In this document: positions 1 to 10,340 of the stretch, in pieces
How the letters are laid out: the number at the start of each line of letters is the position of its first letter
How positions within the stretch are numbered: the first letter of the stretch is position 1
NCBI GenBank assembly: GCA_964059195.1
Contig: CAXKWD010000002.1
Location: 51,548,923 to 51,612,922 of the forward strand
Direction: 5' to 3'
DNA: 64,000 nucleotides
DNA from: Ectobius pallidus
Lineage: Eukaryota > Arthropoda > Insecta > Blattodea > Ectobiidae
Notes under the pieces: model-generated
The model's input: the letters and a program-made list of their open reading frames with translations, nothing else
What the model was told of the DNA's origin: nothing
Database searches by the model: none
Translations under genes and position numbers: made by a program

Positions 1-1110
1 TCGATTGCTACTTCCCAACAGTTAAGATGGAACAGGTTTTAACCTAGTTTTAGCGTAGTTTAACATGTTTTTAGAGTTCTATCATAGGTTGAACACACTT
101 GTAAGTTCTCTAGCGTAAAATAATATCAGCAATAAACCTTTTTATTCAGAGTTCTTCCGTCCAACTCAGAACAATAATTTTTAGTGTCTATCTTAAAACT
201 AATGCTACGCAATAACAAAGGTTTTGTATATTGGTAGAGAAGTTCCGGCAACATAGGTACAATCGCCTTCTGGCGAATCATAGTTTTTTGTTGTTTAATT
301 CTTAGTCATGAGTTTTCAATTTTCTTGGCTGTAACGTATTTTCTGTGCACTATTTATTTCGCGAAACAAAGGTGACATTTCAGGTGACCATAAAGATCTA
401 GAAAACAAAACATTATTTAGGCATGATTTTTTAAACTATCATATCTAACCTAAGAAATCCAAGATTTCGAGCAATAAAAAACAGAACAAGAAAAATCAAT
501 ATTGGAAATACAATAGATTACGTAGCAAATCCTTTAAAATGCGTGTAGATGTATCCTCTATATCACTCCACAAGAGGCCCACACATTTCAAATAATAGTG
601 TTTCTCGTATATCTCGTATATCTGAAGCAGTTTCCACGAGCTCCGAAAGACTTTTCACCTCCCAACATGCATTTGCATGGATATTATAACTCTTACTAAG
701 GTGAGGGCTGCATGGTCGGTAAATGCCTTCCATTTCATCGATACTTCTTTAGCTTGTTCAGGTGGGATATGGAATGTATTTTCTCCTCTTCACAATCCCG
801 ACTCAAAAGTAAATGATCATCTTGTACATGTAAACGTTTTTGGGCTAAGTTGAAATTTTGAATGTAGGCTTCCCACTCAGCCCTAATCAAACCCAATAAT
901 CCCAATAATGTGGCTCATTTTATTTGGATTATACATTCTTTGTGCATTAAGATGAATACCAAATATAATGGTGTTTTTAATTTTTCTTTACTTATGTATT
1001 CTCTGTGTAACAAGTTACGAATACAATGCGTATTTATAGCCGAATGGAGTAGTTCAATAGCCGAGCCAGGCAATGTAAATTAAATTTATTCTAAGCCTAA
1101 GAAATAAAAA
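1..1110. other. AT-rich non-coding stretch, nothing recognised
   Basis: No convincing exon, RNA gene or terminal repeat was seen on either strand. Open frames are short and low in complexity. It may be intronic or flanking DNA of the AGAP gene, but this is only inference. Confidence 0.4.
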
Positions 1111-1111
1111 T

Positions 1112-1230
1112 TTGAATATCCGTACCACTGCCACTTCTAAGTCTATTCGGTTCATTGGTGCCCCCGTAGTTTCGAGTCCCGCCTCGGGCATGGGTGTTTG
1201 TGTGTTATTAGAGGAAGAAAGGAAAAATAA
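1112..1230 (+). repeat. Possible tRNA-derived SINE fragment
   Basis: A Pol III B-box-like stretch (GTTTCGAGTCCCGCC, near 1169-1183) is followed by a GGGCATGGGTGTTTGTGTG segment. This is the style of tRNA-headed insect SINEs, in which the T-arm is followed by a GGGCATGG-type body. The A box is degraded and no clear target duplication was found. The overlapping small ORFs on both strands look like by-products of this repeat and of the A/G-rich run that follows at 1212-1290. Confidence 0.4.
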
Positions 1231-1888
1231 GGAAAACGGAAAAACATGGAAAAAGGGAAAACATGAGAAAAGGAAAAACAAGGAAGAAAATAGTCTATAA
1301 AAACATTACTCGGGTTCAGAAAAAAGGGGGGGGGAGAGGATGAACTCGTGGCATTAAGAAGACACAAAAACTAACAGTGCAGCACCTCTCGTCGCAAAAT
1401 TTTCTACACACTAACATGTATATCAATTTTCTCTTAAACCAACAGGATTATTTCGCGACACTTTGTACACTTCACAGTAAATGATAAAGCAAAAGGAATT
1501 ATATTTTGTGCGACATATCTCATTCTTGCAACAATATTATCTAATGTTTATTGAAGAGGAAATATAAAAAAAGCAGGAGGAAAGTTTTGAACACGACTAA
1601 CGTTTTAACGGGGATTACTATCAGACGGACACAAGACCTACATTATTTTCCTATGGCGTGGCGTGGCATGAGCAGATGTTTGGATGCACACGCGAACTCT
1701 TATCACCTCCATTTACTTTCCCCATGCATCATCACCTCCATGTGCAAAGATTTACACTAACCTACTCCCGTTTCTGCTGATAATGCGGGCTCCTCTTTCA
1801 AACGTAACTCTGTCCCATGCTTCCGTTCTACTGACTATTGCGGAGAAGACCTTATCTTGCCCTGTCTCCTCTGTAATATTTACCTCAC

Positions 1889-2273
1889 CAGCAGCGTCGC
1901 CAGGAATTTTGTTAAGGGGGGGCAAAATCAATTTCGGACCTCAATTTCAAATGATTAGGCTAAACACATTAATATTCACTTAGTTAACCGGATCGTTATT
2001 TTGAACCCAAGCTGAATTCGACGAGGCTACAAAGTTTTTTAAGTTAACAAAATACGCTCTTTTGAGCAATGACCTTGGTGAGATATTATTATAAATACAT
2101 ATTATAGTTATAATTAGTTAATACTTGCTAAACTCATTATAAAGTAGTTATACTTTTTTTATTCTCCATGCTACAACTGTAGGTTGACAAAGAGTACCAC
2201 AAATAAATTAATCCATAAGGCAATCCAAGGGGGGGCAGTTGCCCCCCCTTGCCCCCCCATGCCGACGCCCATG
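1889..2273. mobile_element. Degraded hAT-like non-autonomous element
   Basis: The left end begins CAGCAGCGTCGCCAGGA, and the right end read inverted gives CATGGGCGTCGGCATGG, an imperfect terminal inverted repeat. G-runs lie inside the left end and C-runs inside the right end, as in the better-preserved hAT elements elsewhere in the window. The flanking bases CCTCAC (1883-1888 and 2274-2279) match over 6 positions of an expected 8 bp duplication. No transposase is visible. It is probably an old MITE-like insertion. Confidence 0.5.
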
Positions 2274-2279
2274 CCTCAC

Positions 2280-3060
2280 ATTTCTTCACAGGAAAGAAAT
2301 TCTGGTACGAAAAATATTGCTATGGTTCGTCAGCTATGTTATGCAAGTGGATAAGTGATTATCAAACTTCCTTTCTGCCTCTACCGACAGCATTATTGGG
2401 ACTCCCCTGGGTTCTACCTCTCTGAAGTTTCTTTATTCTACATAGTTTGAATATTTTACTGTAGTTAAATATCTTCCTTTCTTTGATTAGGTATATTATG
2501 TTTTACTTTCTGTTAATTGGAGGGTGACTAGAATTTTAGACACAACAAGCAGGACCCAATCCTTAAAGTGACTGTGAAACAATAGATCGCAGTTTTTCTA
2601 GGAAAGTGTTAGAGCAAACAATTTAATGCTATTAAACTCTCACTATTGGTTGCAACTAAGAAATGAAATAATCTGCGTTTAATTAAAAATACATTGCATA
2701 TAAAACTATTAAAATATTATTATTCTACTTCGACCTGGTATAATTAATGTTCACTGTTTTAAGACATATAAACGCAGTATGTTAGGATTACTGATCTCTG
2801 AAAGAACTAATGAGCATTAGTTGTAATTTCCTTTCAATCATAAATGTTATATTCCGTACAGAAGTAACTTTATAAGAATGGTAAAACAGTGTATTTCATA
2901 TAAATTAGCCTACATTCCGCAGGACTTTTAGCAGGATATATGCTATACATGAGATTTTCAAGCCTCTTTGCGGACAGCAGATTAAGGTATTAAAAAAGGA
3001 GTATCCTGCGAAAAGCAGAATATCTGGTCACCTTAGTTAATTGGGATGATTTTTTAATAT
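2280..3060. other. AT-rich non-coding stretch
   Basis: No exon, RNA or structured repeat was recognised. The sequence is AT-rich with short ORFs only. Confidence 0.4.
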
Positions 3061-3143
3061 CATTTATGTTTTTTATGTGTACGTCTATGTCTATGTCCTC
3101 TCTATACACAGGTAAAATGAGAATATTATAGGAGAAAAATTCC

Positions 3144-3215
3144 TCCGGCACTGGGACTTGAACCCAGGACCTTTGGCTATTCGCGCCAATGCTCTACCAA
3201 CTGAGCTAAGCCGGA
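3144..3215 (-). tRNA. tRNA-like sequence, nominal anticodon GAA
   Basis: Read on the minus strand, the 72 nt fold into a full cloverleaf: acceptor TCCGGCT/TGCCGGA, D arm GCTC/GAGC, anticodon stem TTGGC/GCCAA, T arm CTGGG/CCCAG with TTCAAGT in the loop. The seven-base anticodon loop is GCGAATA, giving a nominal GAA (Phe) anticodon, but position 33 is C instead of the near-universal U. A T5 run follows shortly after and could stop Pol III. Because it is part of a mobile repeated unit, a tRNA pseudogene or SINE head is at least as likely as a working tRNA. Confidence 0.5.
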
Positions 3216-3457
3216 GCTCAATTCACAGCGAAAGATGGAACTTCTCTCCTATGACTGATTGCCCTAATGGTCTACCTCACAGACAGACAAGTTATGTCAT
3301 ATGCAGTACTGTGAGGCACACTAAGTAGTGATTTTTGTGACCGGGCTCCCACTGTTATTGTACAGTTAACATTCAAGATAGATATATAAGCATTCATGAG
3401 CCACAGATTATTGTCTCTGTTGGACACTACATGAGAATATTATAGGAGAAAAATTCC

Positions 3458-3529
3458 TCCGGCACTGGGACTTGAACCCAGGACCTTTGGCTATTCGCGC
3501 CAATGCTCTACCAACTGAGCTAAGCCGGA
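3458..3529 (-). tRNA. tRNA-like sequence, second tandem copy
   Basis: The tRNA-like sequence appears identical over its 72 nt to the one 314 bp upstream, with the same GCGAATA anticodon loop and C at position 33. It lies in the left arm of the palindrome. Internal A-box (TAGCTCAGTTGGTAGAG) and B-box (GGGTTCAAGTCCC) sequences look intact, so Pol III transcription is possible. Function as a translating tRNA is doubtful. Confidence 0.5.
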
Positions 3530-3749
3530 GCTCAATTCACAGCGCCAGATGGAACTTCTCTCCTATGACTGATTGCCCTAATGGTCTACCTCACAGACAG
3601 ACAAGTTATGTCATATGCAGTACTGTGAGGCACACTAAGTAGTGATTTTTGTGACCGGGCTCCCACTGTTATTGTACAGTTAACATTCAAGATAGATATA
3701 TAAGCATTCATGAGCCACAGATTATTGTCTCTGTTGGACACTACATGAG

Positions 3750-3768
3750 TTCAAGTCCCAGTGCCGGA
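3750..3768 (+). pseudogene. Partial tRNA-like 3' end at the palindrome centre
   Basis: Nineteen bases, TTCAAGTCCCAGTGCCGGA, match the T-loop and acceptor 3' side of the neighbouring tRNA-like units. They sit exactly at the switch from direct to inverted orientation, so the inversion junction falls inside the T arm. Confidence 0.6.
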
Positions 3769-4010
3769 GGAATTTTTCTCCTATAATATTCTCATGTAGT
3801 GTCCAACAGAGACAATAATCTGTGGCTCATGAATGCTTATATATCTATCTTGAATGTTAACTGTACAATAACAGTGGGAGCCCGGTCACAAAAATCACTA
3901 CTTAGTGTGCCTCACAGTACTGCATATGACATAACTTGTCTGTCTGTGAGGTAGACCATTAGGGCAATCAGTCATAGGAGAGAAGTTCCATCTGGCGCTG
4001 TGAATTGAGC

Positions 4011-4082
4011 TCCGGCTTAGCTCAGTTGGTAGAGCATTGGCGCGAATAGCCAAAGGTCCTGGGTTCAAGTCCCAGTGCCGGA
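4011..4082 (+). tRNA. tRNA-like sequence, inverted copy
   Basis: This plus-strand copy is the mirror of 3458-3529 in the right palindrome arm. It folds into the same cloverleaf with loop GCGAATA (nominal GAA anticodon, C33). A T5 tract at about 4087-4091 could terminate Pol III. It is probably a mobile tRNA-derived copy and not a gene used in translation. Confidence 0.5.
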
Positions 4083-4792
4083 GGAATTTTTCTCCTATAA
4101 TATTCTCATGTAGTGTCCAACAGAGACAATAATCTGTGGCTCATGAATGCTTATATATCTAACAGGTAAAATATTTCGGTTTTATTCATTAACACCCTGT
4201 ATATAGAATTAAAGAGCAAGAATTAAAGTATTACTGTACAAATTTCATGTGAATATGTTGCATAGTAGAATGTACCGCTGTTTTAATGAAATGCTGTCTT
4301 ACATACAACAGCAATTTAAAATCCCCTCAAACTTCAAGTGAACTTGTAAATATTTCTGTTTAATAAGAATCTATAAATGTATTGCTCCTACTAAAATCCA
4401 TCCCTTACACATTTTATTGTGCAATGCATACTTCGCTCTTAACCTGCAATTAGCACTGCTGATGCTTCCTCCACCTGAAAGCAATAATGCTTGCACTATT
4501 TTACACCAGTCCACCACAACGGCGAACCGCTGCGCTGGTCTGATATTCATTATAATGAAACCGAAACGCGCAGACACGGGGGTTCGAGTGACTGCAGGAT
4601 CTAGGTCCTTGCAGTGCCCTGGAACCCCCAGCGAATGTTTGACCTACATTCCCTTCATCTGCATGCATCTGACCCACACCTCAATTCCAATGCAAACCCT
4701 TGTTGAAGTTCAATGCAATCTATGCGGGCAAGGGATCCTGTCTGTGAAAGCCTGCACAATGGAATCAGTGTCTATTACTAAGATATTATATG

Positions 4793-4949
4793 CAGTGGCG
4801 GACGCAGGGGGGGGGATAGGGGGGTTACATCCCCCCCCGAAATTTGAAAAAAAGGCTATATATGTACTCTAAGTGGCCAGTTTTATAAACTAATTGTATA
4901 TGTACCTATTCAAATCCCCCCCCGAAAAAAAATTCTGCATCCGCCACTG
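4793..4949. mobile_element. Small hAT MITE (157 bp) with 8 bp TSD
   Basis: Terminal inverted repeats CAGTGGCGGACGCAG and, inverted, CAGTGGCGGATGCAG bound 157 bp with G-runs inside the left end and C-runs inside the right. The 8 bp ATTATATG is duplicated perfectly on both sides (4785-4792 and 4950-4957), which is diagnostic of hAT transposition. There is no coding capacity. The 151-codon ORF that ends inside it is a chance frame. Confidence 0.88.
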
Positions 4950-4957
4950 ATTATATG

Positions 4958-6115
4958 CACTCCTTGAGGCATGAAAATTTTATTTTTGAGCATTACGAGT
5001 CTCAGTTTATATATATTATACACCTGTATATTAAGACATTCACAAGAAAAATGTTTTCTAATTGTTTATAACTTATTTATAAAAATTGTTCTCTTGAAAA
5101 TTTTGACTTAAACTTGAAACGCGATTACTTCAAAACTATGAAAAATAAAATCACCTAAATTTCACCATTCTGTACACAGAATAATTGTCATTATTAATTT
5201 TTTGGATAGTTAATATTTTAAATTCTTACATAGATTTATATAAACTGAAAATATTTTTTTCTTCACATCATTATAAACGAAAATATAGAACACAGTAAAC
5301 AATTCATATATTAGAAATTTAATATTTTCACTTCAAGCACTAGAGAGCAATTGAAGCTTCAAAATGACTCCAGGACCATTTTGATATGTTAAATTATAGA
5401 AAAATTATGGTGTTCGACATAACTGAATGCCAAGCGATTTACTACTTACGGGAAATTCAGAGAAAAGCAAACCTTGATCGAAATGCTTGGAAAACATGTA
5501 GGGACAAACGAGAAAAGAGGAACTTCAAACAGTTCATACTTTCTCAGCATATGACTCCACTTGCGTACTAGTGTATTAGTGACAATTATTAGCTAATATT
5601 AGAAGTTTTAGCAGGGAGGGAAAATGAAAAATACTGAAATATGATAGCTGATCAAGGGGCATGGCAAAATGAAGCTTTTCAGAAAAAGGGCTCTAAGGAA
5701 ATAGCAGCCAGAATTTAAAAATGAATACATGAAATGAAAGAGAAAAATACTCTATCTAAATACAACTTTTTTTAAAGGCAATTTTTCAGAATTTTTTTTG
5801 GTTTCTTGGGTGTAAGCTTACATATACCTTAAATAAACATGGATTTGACATGAAATAATTGCAATATTTACTATTTACACTTTTCGTTTACCTATCTGTC
5901 ATCGTAACAATAACGCCGAAACTGCTAGATGTAAAGTAATGAAAATTGGCGTTCGCATTGTTTGCCCTCCTGTGGAGGATTTAGGTTTTAATAAAAACTA
6001 TGTCAAGTTAAATAAATATATGCCTACTGTATTTTAATTAGTTTGCTGTAAAATCAATTGTTTGAAAACATCTAGCGATTTAATTAACAAACGCGAGAGA
6101 AGCGAAGTATTAGGT
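4958..6115. other. AT-rich non-coding stretch
   Basis: No exon or structured element was recognised. A 61-codon frame near 5386-5571 has no recognised domain. Confidence 0.4.
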
Positions 6116-6117
6116 AT

Positions 6118-6214
6118 GAAATTCCAATTCGCCTTTCTGCTCTGTTTAGACTACCATGCATAACAAAGTTCCGCAGGTAGTCTAAACAGTCCACACAGGC
6201 GAAATGCAAATTTC
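6118..6214. repeat. Small inverted repeat / hairpin
   Basis: Perfect 14 bp arms CTGTTTAGACTACC (6142-6155) and GGTAGTCTAAACAG (6176-6189) enclose a 20 bp loop. Outside them, GAAAT...CGCCT (6118-6134) and AGGCGAAAT...TTTC (6197-6214) extend the symmetry imperfectly. It could be a very small MITE or a structured transcript segment. No clear flanking duplication was found. Confidence 0.6.
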
Positions 6215-6839
6215 ATAATAACGTATGGACTACTTTAATTAAATACTTGCTATGTTTTGGTGATAATTCACTTTATAACATTTTTAATAACTTGTTGGTG
6301 CAATTTTCTGACTTTCTGTCTATACTAAAAATGTCAAAGGTTAGGAGAGTTCTTATTCCCAGGTATAGGACATATACCTTCCTAATATGGGCCCCTCTTA
6401 CTATTTAAATAATCTATTATATTTGCAATTACTGTGTAACAAAAACTCTTTTTTTGGTCTCATCATCTATAATAAATGCTATTGAATACATTTGGTGCTT
6501 TATAAAGTCTTGAAAAAATTATGAACCGGAAATATCAGCAACTTAAAAAAAGGGGCACATATTTGGCTGGTTTCCTCTACATTAAAAGCTTTGTGCGATT
6601 TTGAGTTAGCACGTGGTACAAAAAAGAAATCTATTAGGGCCTTTATATGGTAAATAAAACAATGTGTTTTCAACTACATTTTGTTCAGGAGTATTAACAT
6701 TTTAATACTTCTTCGGTGATATAATTCGTGTACATTAAAAATGTGAATAATTTAATTGATACAATACGATTGTTGTAATAACGATAATAATCTACCTTAA
6801 AATCTACAAGTCACACAAATTTTTCACTGAGTAACAATT
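6215..6839. other. AT-rich non-coding stretch
   Basis: Nothing recognisable was seen here on either strand. Confidence 0.4.
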
Positions 6840-6975
6840 CATGGCGATTTGGGGGGATCCAATTTCAAATCCCGTGGCCGGCCACTTTGACATGGGGTTT
6901 TTCATGGTTTCCCCAGTCGTAAAGGCAAATACCGAATTGGATATTTATTTACCATGAGTCATTCTCACCATTTCA
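6840..6975 (+). repeat. Dispersed repeat fragment (copy 1 of 2)
   Basis: It shares an ordered set of words with 7975-8090: GGGTTT...TTTCATGGTTT, CCAGTC or CACAGTC, AAAGG, AAATACCGAATTGGATAT or AAATGCCGGATTGGATAT, then a CC-ATTTCA stretch. Both copies lie in the same orientation about 1.1 kb apart. The family is not recognised. A SINE or LINE 3' fragment is plausible. Confidence 0.5.
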
Positions 6976-7974
6976 TCCTGTAGCATATCCATTTAAATTA
7001 GTATCAGTTGAAATTTACTCCATACAATACACCAATAATAGAAATAATTGACGATCAATAGTTCCATGGCCTACCCTACTGTGTAGACACATATCCCGAA
7101 CTCCTAGTAGCCTCGTAGCTAAAAGTGTAGTGTAGTGTAGTGCTAGTGTAGGTCTATGTCCCTCTTTAAACATGGAACTGGAATGGAGTTATCTGCTAGC
7201 GTGCTTGCCTCTAATACAGCTGACATGACAGGATTTGTTATTAATTATATAGAAGAACGTGATCCCGCCAGATATTGCTATACATTTGAAAATGCTACTT
7301 AAAATAGCTAGGAAATCGGACTGATTGAAAGTACATGGAGTTGGTTTCTGCAGACAAGTGATTCACGGCTGCGATTTGCATAGCTACCGTGACCTGACCC
7401 AGTGAGCTTCCTCAATGCGCCACTTCGCACTCTGTAATGGCTTTTATGGGTCTGATAACGCTCTTAAAATGCAGAACTTTAACGATATCGCTACTTTATA
7501 CACCTATTCCTCCAACAACTACTTCCTCTATTCATTCTCTCTTATTGATTTCTTTACAAACCCAGCATTAACTATGCGGCTGTTCACAGTTAGTAATCCA
7601 GGGAAGAAAAAGATCAGACTTCTGACAAAATGTTTGATTAATTACGATTATCGAGTAGATTTGATTAGGTAACAAAATTTCTTTACAATTTCTTTAGGAA
7701 AATCTCCTTTCTTTAAAACAAAACATTAACAATATACAGATACATTTTTACGACGTGTCGCAGACGACTTGCTTCCAGGCCGCCGGACCGTACGTTCTCG
7801 GCACATCGCAAACATAATTTCTCTGTATTAAGTAGCCTAATTTAAGACTACTGTTTTCTACTGATAGTACCGCAGTCTATTTTCGCTTCGGCCAAAATGT
7901 AGCAAACTAAGAATCTTATTTTATGTTTTGGATTCATCAGGAATCCACAACTTTATATGAAATGTTATGCCAGG
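6976..7974. other. Non-coding stretch with a short GTGTA-type tandem
   Basis: A run of about four GTGTA/GTGTAG units lies near 7123-7150. Otherwise no exon or transposon end was recognised. The 85-codon ORF at 7415-7672 is low in complexity and shows no domain. Confidence 0.4.
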
Positions 7975-8090
7975 ACCGCCTTACCCGTGGGTTTCTTTTC
8001 ATGGTTTTCACAGTCCCAAAGGAAAATGCCGGATTGGATATTATTTAGCCTATATTGAATCATCGCCGCCATTTCACCTAGCACCTTAAT
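7975..8090 (+). repeat. Dispersed repeat fragment (copy 2 of 2)
   Basis: This is the partner of 6840-6975, sharing TTTTCATGGTTTTC, CAGTC, AAAGG and the GGATTGGATAT core. The divergence suggests two old insertions of one family and not a local duplication. Confidence 0.5.
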
Positions 8091-8336
8091 AATTAACTTC
8101 AATATGTTAAAATGAATACATGTCACGAAACAACAGAAAAAAGATGCACATTAATAGTGATTTGATTACGATTTAAATGTTCACAGATTCAGCAGTACAG
8201 TCATTTGAAAGACTAGGAACACATTTCAGCAGAGTACTAATGGGCTTTTACAATTACCCTGTTGTAGAATTCTTTATGTTTATGCGCTTGGGTCTATAAA
8301 CTATGCAATAGAATGCTTTGACATGCTAGTATTTTC

Positions 8337-8975
8337 CACTGCATATTTTGAACATAGGCCTACCTCACCAACGTTTCTAGAGTTCAACAGGCTTATATGA
8401 AAATACTAACTTGGCAAAGATATTTAAGCCCATTTCTGTATTCAAGAAACGGACTCCAGAAACAATATATTTTTTAATATAATGCTACTGTCTCTCCTTA
8501 AATAGACCTGATATTGAATAAAGTAAACAATAATTATATAATTTTTACAACCCCTTGAGTTCTCTTTAAAAAGCTATTATAAATTACTAGCTGATACTGC
8601 AGGTATTTTCGGAGGAGAGATGCGATGACAAGAGCAGAAAGAGACAGTATTTCCCACTGCATAATTTGATCACACCTCACCAAAGCTTATAGAGTTCAAT
8701 AAGCCTATATGAAAACACTAACTTAGCAAATATATTTAAGCCCACCATCTAGAGAATCTGCAGTATCACATGAACGGACTCTAGAAACAAGATATATATT
8801 TTTTAAATACAATGCTACTGTCTCTCCTTAAATAGACCTGAAATTAAATAATTTAAACAATAATTAGGTAAATTTTACAATCCCTTGAGTTTGCTTAAAA
8901 AAGCTACTATAAAGTACTAGCAGATACTGCAGGGATTTGTGGAGGAGAGAGAGGATATTATGGACAGAAAGAGAC
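8337..8975. repeat. Two-copy diverged tandem duplication (~317 bp unit)
   Basis: The unit starting CCACTGCATA at 8337 recurs from about 8654. Shared landmarks in order are CCTCACCAA, TAGAGTTCAA, TATATGAAAA, ATTTAAGCCCA, ACGGACTC, CAATGCTACTGTCTCTCC, TTAAATAGACCTGA, CCTTGAGTT, ATACTGCAGG and AGAAAGAGACAGT. Differences are scattered and copy 2 carries a ~20 bp insertion before ACGGACTC, so the duplication is fairly old. There is no coding potential. Confidence 0.8.
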
Positions 8976-9697
8976 AGTCATGGTTCAGAATGAAGACGAG
9001 ATGTTAAAATTCGACACATGTCTGATGCTGGGAATCGCATTGCCTTGACCGTCTCAAGTTCTGTATCACACTGCAGCATGCACACATTCTTAACATTGCT
9101 CACAGTAATGGTGCTGAATTTATTATGAGTGTGCTTACTATGTTATTCTATCGCTAACACCAAGAGTTCGATGTTCCTCTGAGGAAAAACTGGATAGTGT
9201 CTTAAGTGAATCTCTAATGCACAGTGCCCAAAAAATAAAAATAGAATAATAATAAAAAAATTAAAATAAATATATAAATAAATATACCCCATTATCATCA
9301 TCTTCGTTATTATGATTATTGTTATTATTATTCATTATTTACTATTACTATTAAATAGATTATATTATTATTATTATTATTATTATTATATAATTATTTG
9401 ATTGTCGTTAACCCTTTTTCCAAGTGAAAACTGTGGCTGTACGAACGAGTGAGGTATTAATTGCAAATTTTTCCATCCGGTAAGAATTATTTTTAATAAA
9501 TGTAGCTACAAAGTTTAATTAAAATTTAGTATTATAAATAGCACTTCAACATTCTACTTTGATTTAATAAGGGGACTTTGTATATAGATTCCCATTCAGA
9601 ACAGATCAATAAATATTAGAAGGTCCATGGTTTTCGGGAAATAAAGAAACAATTCAATAGAAACAGAGATACAGAATATACATTTTACGCCATTATA
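8976..9697. other. Non-coding stretch with ATT microsatellite
   Basis: An imperfect TTA/ATT tract lies at about 9316-9391. No exon or element end was recognised. Confidence 0.4.
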
Positions 9698-10203
9698 CAG
9701 AGTGTTAATGAATAACACCGAAATATTTTACCTGTGTATAAAGGGGACATAGACAAACAACTTTTATTAGGAGATTTTTGCTCTATGGATTCAATTTTTC
9801 CTGTTACAGCATAAAATCTCCCAGGGCATGGCCGCCACTGACTTCTAACATTAGAAAAAATTGCAAAACAAAGGAACTTTGCTGTTAACACTGTAGTCAG
9901 TAGTTATGAATAAAAAAAGACGAATGCAGTGGCGACCAGTCATGTGATTAGTCTGTAAATTTTGCAGATTATGGAAGCACTAAATTATGATATAGCTGTT
10001 GATGAATGATTAAGAATCAGGTTTTTGTCGATCACTAGGAAGGCATGAAGTCAATTTAATGATCATTTTACCTCTATTTCACGTAATAACTGATTTATGA
10101 GCACCAAATTATAATGACTTTAAAGCTCTCCAAATAAAAGTAACTTGTCTAAGTCCCCTCTATATACAGATAAAATGTTTCGGTGTTATTTACTAACACC
10201 CTG
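9698..10203. mobile_element. MITE with ~62 bp TIRs and TATA target duplication
   Basis: The left end (CAGAGTGTTAATGAATAACA...) and the right end read inverted (CAGGGTGTTAGTAAATAACA...) match with scattered differences for about 62 bp, through ACACCGAAA, TTTTA, CTGT and GGGGAC. TATA flanks both sides (9694-9697, 10204-10207). The element is 506 bp with no transposase. Its ends resemble the split copy at 3081-4204 and share CAGGGTGTT with the element at 48451-48797. Confidence 0.75.
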
Positions 10204-10340
10204 TATAATATTATATCTTACAAACAACAGCGTTGTATAGGACATGGATAGTGTGGACAGTTAAATCCTAATACTAATTGTTATAAATATGGATGATGTT
10301 AAGCGCACTAAAGATTTTCCCCAAAACTGTTTATAAGGAA

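Larger units (their letters stand above)
3119..4161. mobile_element. Array of tRNA-like units flanked by an 11 bp target duplication
   Basis: This 1043 bp insertion is flanked by the direct repeat ACAGGTAAAAT (3108-3118 and 4162-4172). It contains a unit of about 314 bp made of a 72 nt tRNA-like sequence and a ~240 bp spacer. Two units lie in tandem (starting near 3117 and 3431) in minus orientation, followed by a reversed part carrying a 19 nt tRNA 3' end, a spacer, a full tRNA-like copy and part of a second spacer. The target duplication suggests retroposition or transposition as a block. I do not recognise a named family. A hairpin assembly artefact is an alternative, but the duplicated target in an unrelated MITE argues for a real insertion. 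Confidence 0.7.
3379..4161. repeat. Long palindrome: ~370 bp inverted arms with 41 bp loop
   Basis: Bases 3379-3749 are the reverse complement of 3791-4161, apparently without mismatch, around a loop at 3750-3790. Each arm holds a whole tRNA-like sequence plus spacer. The extra upstream unit (from 3119) differs slightly next to its tRNA (AAAGATGG near 3229 against CCAGATGG near 3543), so the arms match each other better than they match the tandem unit. A recent inverted duplication would explain this. Confidence 0.8.
3081..4204 (+). mobile_element. Half of a TATA-target MITE, split by an insertion
   Basis: The pieces 3081-3118 and 4162-4204 together read like the terminal region of the MITE seen intact at 9698-10203: a CTATGTC...TATACACAGGTAAAAT stretch, then TTTCGG, then TTAACACCCTGTA. 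In the intact element these are contiguous. Here they are separated by the tRNA-like array at 3119-4161, and ACAGGTAAAAT is present on both sides of the split. The opposite end of this copy was not found. Confidence 0.6.

Noticed and set aside
4417..4872. 151-codon plus-strand ORF
   Set aside because: It runs into a hAT MITE at 4793 and its composition matches no family; chance open frame.
9300..9392. Possible retroposon tail ending in the ATT tract
   Set aside because: The tract is imperfect and no retroposon-like sequence adjoins it on either side.
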